A DNA stretch of 64,000 bases, from the NCBI GenBank assembly GCA_051984675.1, contig JBPYFK010000167.1, forward strand, positions 93,515 to 157,514, written 5' to 3'. Shown here piece by piece: positions 58,581-64,000 of this stretch. Each line of letters begins with the position of its first letter. Position 1 is the stretch's first letter. A program made the translations under genes and the position numbers. The notes below the pieces were generated by a model, which searched no databases, was not told the DNA's origin, and saw only the letters and a list, made by a program, of their open reading frames with translations. The DNA comes from JBPYFK01 sp051984675. GTDB taxonomy: Bacteria; Actinomycetota; Actinomycetes; Mycobacteriales; Pseudonocardiaceae.

Positions 58581-59346
58581 GGGCCAGCTCGCCCGGCTCG
58601 TCGAGCGGCGGGTCGACCCGCTCCACCAAGTGCGGTCCGTTGTTACGCATGTTGTTCACCTCGGTGGACACCGGACGCAGCTCAAGCTCTTCGAGTAGCC
58701 CCGGTGTGATACCGGTGAGCAGCGACGATGGGTCGGTGCGGTTCGGGTCCAGCCAGTCCACCCAGCGGTCAGCGGGCAGCAGCAAGGGCATCCGGTGGTG
58801 AATGTCCGCGAACTCGCCGGCGGCGGCCGTCGTGACGACCGCGCAACTGACCAGCGGGCCGTTGTCGGGTGCGTCCGGCGGCCACCATGCGGAGAACACG
58901 CCGGCCATCGCCAGGCTGGCACCGTCGTGTCGGGCGCAGAAGTACGGCTGGCGCCGACCGTCACCGGGCTTCCACTCGTACCAACCGGCGGCCGGAACCA
59001 GGCAGCGCCGGCGCGCTGCCGACTCCGCGAACGCCGGCTTGCTGACGATCGACTCGGCGCGGGCGTTGATCATCGGTGGGCCGCTTCGCATGTCCTTCGC
59101 CCACTGGGGCACCAGCCCCCAGCGCACCGGACGCACGCTGCGCTCAGACGACCTGGGGCCCGCCCCGGACGGGCTCGGCCGGGACTGTCCAGAGCCGGCA
59201 CTGACCAGCCGCTCGACGACGATCGGGACCGTCTTGGTCGGCGTGACGTTGTAGTCCGGTCCCAGCGCACCACCACTGCGGTCCAGCGCGTCGAACTCGG
59301 CCGCCAGGGCGGCCGGATCGTGCTGGACGGCGTAGCGCCCACACAT
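58567..59346 (-). CDS. SOS response-associated peptidase (SRAP, YedK/HMCES)
   Basis: A 259-residue protein that crosslinks to abasic sites in single-stranded DNA and so shields them. Cys2 (MCGRY, free after Met removal) forms the thiazolidine; Asn33 in YNVTPT, the Glu in AAGWYEW and the His in DIHHRMPLLLP complete the active site. A 25-residue Ser/Arg/Pro-rich insertion at about 50-72 is not seen in the E. coli protein. It corresponds to mycobacterial Rv3226c and lies beside aroA, as there. Confidence 0.96.
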   Translation of the reverse strand: MCGRYAVQHDPAALAAEFDALDRSGGALGPDYNVTPTKTVPIVVERLVSAGSGQSRPSPSGAGPRSSERSVRPVRWGLVPQWAKDMRSGPPMINARAESIVSKPAFAESAARRRCLVPAAGWYEWKPGDGRRQPYFCARHDGASLAMAGVFSAWWPPDAPDNGPLVSCAVVTTAAAGEFADIHHRMPLLLPADRWVDWLDPNRTDPSSLLTGITPGLLEELELRPVSTEVNNMRNNGPHLVERVDPPLDEPGELALFDS

Positions 59347-59557
59347 CAGTTCTCACCTCGCCGGAACTCGTCGATCAGCCCAACCTACCGGTTCCGCCGC
59401 TGGACGGCCCTGGCGTTGTCGCCCACCCCGTACGCCTGACCTGGCCTTCACGCATCGTGACAGGCGGGCGGGGCCTTGGCGAGTCCCGCCCGAGCGGGCC
59501 AGAGGTTTCGGCGGCCCGGAGCGAAAACCGCAGGACGAGATGCGGAATCATGGAGGT

Positions 59558-60838
59558 ATGACACAGCCCCCGGCACACGAGCTCTGGTCCGCGCCTCTCG
59601 CCAACGGTCCGGTCCGCGCGACCGTGCGCGTGCCGGGCTCGAAGTCGATCACCAACCGTGCGCTGGTCCTGGCCGCCCTCGCGGGCGGCCCATCCACCCT
59701 GCGGGCACCGCTGCGCAGCCGGGACACCGAGCTGATGGCGACCGCGCTGCGCGCGTTGGGGGCGGTCGTGGACGACGGGCCGGACGGCGAGTGGGCGGTC
59801 ACCCCCGGAGCGTTGCACGGCCCGGCCGAGGTGGACTGCGGCCTGGCCGGCACGGTGATGCGGTTCCTGCCGCCGGTGGCCGCACTGGCCAAGGGGCCGG
59901 TGCGCTTCGACGGCGACCCCCGCGCCCGTGAGCGTCCACTTCGAACGGTCCTGGACGCGCTGCGCTCGCTCGGCGCGGAGATCACCGGCGACCGGCTTCC
60001 GTTCGACGTGCGCGGTCACGGGGGCATCACCGGCGGAACGGTCACAATCGACGCCTCCGCGTCGTCGCAGTTCGTCTCCGGGCTGCTGCTGTCCGCTCCC
60101 CGCTTCGACCAGGGCGTGACCGTGGTGCACCGTGGCGACGCCGTCCCGTCGCTGCCGCATATCGACATGACCGTGGCGATGCTGCGTGCCGCCGGCGTCG
60201 AGGTCGACAACGCGACACCGAGCACCTGGCAGGTCGCTCCCGGCGAGATCGCGGCCATGGATCTGGAGATCGAACCCGACCTCTCGAACGCGACACCGTT
60301 CCTCGCCGCGGCGGCCGTCACCGCCGGTGAGGTCACCGTGCCGGGTTGGCCCGACCGCACCACCCAAGCGGGTGACGCGATCCGTGACATCCTGGTCGCG
60401 ATGGGTGCCGATGTCCGCCAGTCGCCGGAAGGGCTGACCGTGACCGGACCGGACCGGCTCGCGGGACTCGACATCGACCTGCACGACGTCGGTGAGCTCA
60501 CGCCGACGGTCGCGGCCTTGGCGGCGCTTGCCGACGGGCCGTCGCGGTTGCGCGGGATCGCGCACCTGCGTGGGCACGAGACCGACCGGCTCGCCGCGCT
60601 GCAGCATGAGATCAACGCGCTCGGCGGGGCGGCCGAGCAGACCGATGACGGCCTGACCATCCAGCCTCGCCCGTTGCATGGCGGAACGTGGCACTCCTAC
60701 GCCGACCACCGGATGGCCACCGCCGGGGCCATCCTCGGCCTGCGGGTGGCGGACGTGCTCGTCGCGGACGTCGCCACGACCGCGAAGACGTTGCCGGACT
60801 TCCCCCACATGTGGGCAACGATGGTGGGGCAGCGGTGA
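59558..60838 (+). CDS. aroA: 3-phosphoshikimate 1-carboxyvinyltransferase (EPSP synthase)
   Basis: The sixth step of the shikimate pathway: shikimate-3-phosphate and phosphoenolpyruvate to EPSP. The 426-residue enzyme has VPGSKSITNRALVLAALA at the start, the CGLAGTVMRFLPP loop, and late motifs SYADHRMATAGAILGL and ATTAKTLPDFP. It keeps the glyphosate-sensitive class I style core. The ATG at 59558 may be leaderless (AATCAT six bases upstream); an in-frame ATG at 59540 would add six residues. rsgA follows 13 bases later on the same strand. Confidence 0.95.
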   Translation: MTQPPAHELWSAPLANGPVRATVRVPGSKSITNRALVLAALAGGPSTLRAPLRSRDTELMATALRALGAVVDDGPDGEWAVTPGALHGPAEVDCGLAGTVMRFLPPVAALAKGPVRFDGDPRARERPLRTVLDALRSLGAEITGDRLPFDVRGHGGITGGTVTIDASASSQFVSGLLLSAPRFDQGVTVVHRGDAVPSLPHIDMTVAMLRAAGVEVDNATPSTWQVAPGEIAAMDLEIEPDLSNATPFLAAAAVTAGEVTVPGWPDRTTQAGDAIRDILVAMGADVRQSPEGLTVTGPDRLAGLDIDLHDVGELTPTVAALAALADGPSRLRGIAHLRGHETDRLAALQHEINALGGAAEQTDDGLTIQPRPLHGGTWHSYADHRMATAGAILGLRVADVLVADVATTAKTLPDFPHMWATMVGQR

Positions 60839-60851
60839 GGTTGGAACCGGC

Positions 60852-61868
60852 GTGAGCAAGAAGCGGGGCTCCTGGAAGCACCTGGACGAATCCGACGTCC
60901 GGGTCCGGCCGGGCCGTGCCACCCGACCCCGCAGCAAGCTGCGCCCCCAGCACGCCTCCGCGCTGCCGGCCATGGTCGTCGCGGTCGACCGCGGCCGGTG
61001 GACGTGCGCGCTGGACGGCGACCCCGAACGGCTCGTCGTCGCGATGCGCGCCCGCGAACTCGGACGCACCCCCGTCGTGGTCGGCGACCGGGTGGACCTG
61101 GTCGGGGACACGTCCGGCCAGCCGGACACGCTGGCCCGCATCGTCCGCGTCGCGGAGCGCACCAGCGTTCTCCGTCGCACCGCCGACGACACCGACCCCT
61201 ACGAGCGGGTCGTCGTCGCCAACGCCAGGCAGCTCATCATCGTGGCCGCGCTGGCCGACCCGCCGCCCCGGCCGGGCCTGATCGACCGGTGCCTGGTCGC
61301 TGCCTACGCTGGCGGCCTTACGCCGGTGCTGTGCCTGACCAAATCCGATCTTGCCGTGCCGGACAAGGTCTCCGAGTCCTACTCGGCATTGGACCTGCCG
61401 ATCATCATCACCCGGCCCGAGGTCGAGCTCGACGACCTCCGCGACCACCTCACCGGGCGGGTGTCCGCCCTGGTCGGGCATTCCGGCGTCGGCAAGTCCA
61501 CCCTGGTCAACCGCCTGATCCCGGCCGCCGACCGGGCCACCGGCACGGTCAGCGGCGTCGGGAAGGGCCGGCACGTGTCCAGCTCGGCCGTCGCGCTCCC
61601 GCTGGACCAGGGTGGCTGGGTCATCGACACGCCGGGCATCCGGTCCTTCGGGCTCGCGCACGTCACCGCCGACGACGTGATCGCGGCGTTCGAAGGCTTC
61701 GCCGAAGCCGCCGAGGAGTGCCCGTCGAACTGCGGCCACCTCGGCGCTCCCGAGGACCCGGATTGCCACTTGGACGACTTCGTCACCGAGGAAGCCGCCG
61801 ATCCCGACAAGCTGCTCTCGCTTCGCCGGCTGTTGCGCTCCCGGTCGGGCCGACCCGATATCGCGTGA
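60852..61868 (+). CDS. rsgA: Ribosome small subunit-dependent GTPase A
   Basis: A 338-residue circularly permuted GTPase for late 30S maturation. An OB-fold N-domain comes first. G4 TKSD precedes G1 GHSGVGKST and G3 DTPG, the diagnostic permuted order. The C-terminal zinc site CPSNCGHLGAPEDPDC follows. GTG 60852 lies 13 bases after aroA with GAGG upstream. A 16-bp near-duplication spans its stop codon. Confidence 0.95.
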   Translation: MSKKRGSWKHLDESDVRVRPGRATRPRSKLRPQHASALPAMVVAVDRGRWTCALDGDPERLVVAMRARELGRTPVVVGDRVDLVGDTSGQPDTLARIVRVAERTSVLRRTADDTDPYERVVVANARQLIIVAALADPPPRPGLIDRCLVAAYAGGLTPVLCLTKSDLAVPDKVSESYSALDLPIIITRPEVELDDLRDHLTGRVSALVGHSGVGKSTLVNRLIPAADRATGTVSGVGKGRHVSSSAVALPLDQGGWVIDTPGIRSFGLAHVTADDVIAAFEGFAEAAEECPSNCGHLGAPEDPDCHLDDFVTEEAADPDKLLSLRRLLRSRSGRPDIA

Positions 61869-61885
61869 GCCCGACATCGCGTGAG
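61854..61885. repeat. 16-bp tandem duplication across the rsgA stop
   Basis: CCCGATATCGCGTGAG (61854-61869) and CCCGACATCGCGTGAG (61870-61885) differ at one base. The first includes the TGA of rsgA; the second repeats it in a different frame. Confidence 0.88.
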
Positions 61886-61990
61886 GCAGTGGGCAGCACC
61901 TGAGCAGCCGTTCCATGATCAGGCTGTGCGAAATACCCACCGTTGCTAGCGTCGATGGGTGGAACGCTCACTGCTTTCCGTGGAGCGCCG

Positions 61991-62890
61991 ATGCGCACAG
62001 GCCGCGCCCGCACACCCATGACGATCGCCACGGCGTTGCTCCTCGCCAGCACCGCCGTGGCGTGCGGCTCGGACGCACCACCGCCACGGACCCCGACCCC
62101 GGACCGGTTCGCGTCCGCTCACCCGGACACCCGCCCCAGCGCGGCTGGGCTGCTCAGCTCGGTGATCGCGAACATCGACGCCAAGGGCAGCGCGCACGAC
62201 ACTGTGCGCGGCAACCTCGGGATCGTGGGGGAGCTCAACGCCCAGGGCGTTCTGCGGTATCACGGGGACCTCAACGATCCCGCTGAACGCGATGCGGATC
62301 TCGCGATCACCGGGCGTACCCGGAAGGCACAGGATCAGCCGCCACAACCGGTCGACCTTGTGGTCATGAACGACACCGGTTACTTGAAGTCACCGCTGCT
62401 GCAGCCGGAACCCGGCAGGCCGTGGCTGAAGGTCGAGCAGGGGGACTCCAGTTTCGCCAGCCGGCTGCTCGGTCCCGGCCTGGGTCAACTGCGGGATTCG
62501 GCAGACCCGCGACGCACGTTCTCCGGCGTCGAAGCCGCGACCAAGATCCAGTCCAGTGCCTCCGAGGTGCTCGACGGACACCCCACGACCCGCTATGAAC
62601 TCCGGGTTCTCACCGACCCCGCGGCCCGGACCAGCCATGCGCCCGAGCAACGCGAGAAGCTGGCCGAAGCCGCGCGGTCCGGCACGCCGGAACTCGGGTA
62701 CCAGCTGTGGGTCGACCAGGCGGGCCTGCCGGTGCGGTTCGCCGCCACCCAGGACGTCAACCACGCCGGCCAGGTGTCCCTGACCTCGACCTACCGGGAC
62801 TGGGGCGTACCCGCCGACATCCAGGCTCCGGCGGACGACCGCATCGGCGACTTCCGCGAGTCCCCGGCACTGGCCCAACCTCCCCGGTAG
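61991..62890 (+). CDS. Predicted lipoprotein, LppX/LprG-like
   Basis: A 299-residue secreted protein. A basic start and hydrophobic stretch (TIATALLLASTAVAC) end in a lipobox-type cysteine. The mature domain contains LDGHPTTRYEL and a C-terminal TSTYRDWGVPADIQAP, a pattern I associate with a beta-sandwich lipoprotein family in actinobacteria related to LppX/LprAFG lipid carriers. ATG 61991 is chosen for the GGAG five bases upstream. Upstream, TTGCTAGCGTCG is a likely extended -10 promoter. The next gene encodes a diverged relative. The ligand is unknown. Confidence 0.75.
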   Translation: MRTGRARTPMTIATALLLASTAVACGSDAPPPRTPTPDRFASAHPDTRPSAAGLLSSVIANIDAKGSAHDTVRGNLGIVGELNAQGVLRYHGDLNDPAERDADLAITGRTRKAQDQPPQPVDLVVMNDTGYLKSPLLQPEPGRPWLKVEQGDSSFASRLLGPGLGQLRDSADPRRTFSGVEAATKIQSSASEVLDGHPTTRYELRVLTDPAARTSHAPEQREKLAEAARSGTPELGYQLWVDQAGLPVRFAATQDVNHAGQVSLTSTYRDWGVPADIQAPADDRIGDFRESPALAQPPR

Positions 62891-62990
62891 CGCGGCCAGC
62901 GGGCACGAGGGATTTTCACGAAAATAGCCCTACTGCCGTGGTCCGCTTGCTAGCTTTCGTCCGTTAGCACTGGAAGCGGAAGGAAGCAAC

Positions 62991-63791
62991 GTGCGTCACA
63001 CGAAAGTCGCAGTGACCAGCATTGCCCTGATCGGAGCGTTGAGCGCCTGCGCCTCGCCGGGAGCCGGTCCCGGCCACGCCGGCACCGCGGGGTCCGGCCC
63101 GGCGAAGCCGTTCACCGACGCCGCCGCCCTGACGTCGGCCACCACCTCGGCCATGCAGGAGAAGCAGACCGTCGAGATCGATCTGCCCGGGCCGTCCGGC
63201 ACGGGTGAGATGGCCTGCCAGGTCGACATCGGCAAGGCGCAGGAGCACTGCGCCGGCGGGCCGATCGAGATCGTCACCACCCAGCAGGCCCTGTACGTCA
63301 AGAAGCCGGGCGCCAACCCGAGCAAGCCGTGGACCGAGATGAAGATCGACCCGAACTCGCCGATGGGCAAGGTCCTCGCCCAGCAGCAGTCGAGCTTCCA
63401 GAAGTTCACCAACGCCAAGCAGATGCTGCCGGAAGGCACCACGATCACCAGCAGTGCCCCCGACCAGGTCGACGGGAAGAGCGCCACGCGCTACGAGACC
63501 GTCCTTGACGTGAACAAGGCCGCCTCCCAGGGCGACGACGCCACCAAGCAAGTCGCCCAGGAACTGCTCAAGGCAGGCGTCCAGCAGGTCAAGCAGCGCA
63601 TCTGGCTCGGCTCGGACAACCTGCCGGTGAAGGCCGAGTCGGACACACCCGCTATGAACGTCGCAGGTCACCAGCTTCCCCAGCGAACCACCACCGTGAC
63701 CTACAAGAACTGGGGCGCGCCGGTCACCATCACCGTGCCGCCGGCGGACCAGGTCCAGGTTCAGGCGGGGCTGCCCGGCCTGGGCAACTGA
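62991..63791 (+). CDS. Predicted lipoprotein, relative of the preceding one
   Basis: A 266-residue protein with a lipoprotein signal ending LIGALSAC (Cys20). The mature part carries VDGKSATRYETVLDV and ends TTVTYKNWGAPVTITVPP, the same two landmarks as the upstream lipoprotein, so the pair arose by duplication. GTG start after GGAAGGAAG. TTGCTAGCTTTC about 45 bases upstream is a likely -10 region. A terminator follows. Function is unknown; a lipid or hydrophobic-ligand carrier role is only inferred from the family resemblance. Confidence 0.78.
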   Translation: MRHTKVAVTSIALIGALSACASPGAGPGHAGTAGSGPAKPFTDAAALTSATTSAMQEKQTVEIDLPGPSGTGEMACQVDIGKAQEHCAGGPIEIVTTQQALYVKKPGANPSKPWTEMKIDPNSPMGKVLAQQQSSFQKFTNAKQMLPEGTTITSSAPDQVDGKSATRYETVLDVNKAASQGDDATKQVAQELLKAGVQQVKQRIWLGSDNLPVKAESDTPAMNVAGHQLPQRTTTVTYKNWGAPVTITVPPADQVQVQAGLPGLGN

Positions 63792-63797
63792 TCCCCA

Positions 63798-63846
63798 CCG
63801 CACCGATCGGCATATGTCCACTATGGACCACTCCCGATCGGTGCGG
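63798..63846. terminator. Bidirectional terminator between the lipoprotein gene and pruA
   Basis: A perfect 13-bp stem, CCGCACCGATCGG and CCGATCGGTGCGG, encloses a second small hairpin GTCCA-CTA-TGGAC and is followed by GTTT. It serves two convergent genes. Confidence 0.85.
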
Positions 63847-63849
63847 GTT

Positions 63850-64000
63850 TCAGGACATGTGCGGGTAGCTGTAGTCCGTCGGGGCGTTGAAGGTTTCCTT
63901 GACCGCGCGTGGGCTGGTCCAGCGCAGCAGGTTGAACATCGAGCCCGCCTTGTCGTTGGTGCCGGAGGCCCGGCTGCCGCCGAAGGGCTGGCGGCCGACG
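63850..64000 (-). CDS. pruA: L-glutamate gamma-semialdehyde dehydrogenase, C-terminal part
   Basis: Only the last 49 codons are inside the window. They read VGRQPFGGSRASGTNDKAG, then MFNLLRWTSPRAVKETF and a terminal DYSYPHMS. The FGGSRASGTNDKAG segment and the W-T-S-P-R stretch are characteristic of 1-pyrroline-5-carboxylate dehydrogenase, the second step of proline breakdown. The gene is cut by the window edge, so the rest cannot be assessed. Confidence 0.9.
   Translation of the reverse strand, partial: VGRQPFGGSRASGTNDKAGSMFNLLRWTSPRAVKETFNAPTDYSYPHMS

Overview
The window is about 70% GC chromosomal DNA from an actinobacterium, most likely a member of the Pseudonocardiales (Amycolatopsis/Saccharopolyspora type). 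This rests on many GTG/TTG starts, several predicted leaderless genes, and a marker set that includes WhiB1, the bL37 ribosomal peptide, SigR/RsrA, Kgd with its DUF6104 partner, Ni-superoxide dismutase and a NamH-type enzyme. It looks like ordinary core chromosome: no insertion sequence, prophage, CRISPR array, rRNA or tRNA gene was recognised. It starts in a possible divergent gene and ends inside pruA.

Layout. 0-3.3 kb: MpaB-type oxygenase, then convergent sdaA and gcvH under a tandem glycine riboswitch (serine/glycine catabolism). 3.5-7.3 kb: PucR regulator, Phd-like protein and alanine dehydrogenase, with three copies of a palindromic repeat. 7.6-14.4 kb: a Pseudonocardiales-type hypothetical gene, an ABC-2 ATPase/permease pair and a fused, asymmetric ABC exporter. 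14.8-19 kb: kgd and DUF6104. 19-21 kb: MtnA-like isomerase with a divergent GntR regulator. 21-28.8 kb: a complete histidine-utilisation operon, hutH-hutU-M20 hydrolase-hutF-hutI, with a divergent IclR regulator and a perfect operator-like palindrome. 29.4-33 kb: four-gene osmoprotectant ABC importer. 33-37.7 kb: BpsA-family protein, NamH and a Zn amidase (polyamine and cell wall). 37.7-47.2 kb: two PAS-GGDEF-EAL proteins flanking malic enzyme, RmlC-like epimerase and sodX/sodN. 47.3-64 kb: a LuxR-type ATPase regulator, then a block whose order matches my recollection of M. tuberculosis Rv3216-Rv3228: GNAT, membrane protein, lipid kinase, whiB1, pdtaS, biotinyl protein, rsrA-sigR, SRAP, aroA, rsgA. 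Two lipoproteins and pruA follow.

Regulation stands out. There is a tandem glycine riboswitch, three CRP-type GTGA-N6-TCAC sites before whiB1, and a consensus SigR promoter lying exactly where it would drive an N-terminally extended SigR isoform. Several genes share a TANNNT-N6-GTG pattern that predicts leaderless mRNAs.

At the DNA level the window has short (16-20 bp) tandem duplications at gene starts and stops, a palindromic hairpin family with covarying arms, and an over-frequent TCCAC-NN-TGGA palindrome. No wholly new multi-gene system is evident. The best leads are the M20 hydrolase in place of HutG, the SigR isoform architecture, and the DNA repeat families.
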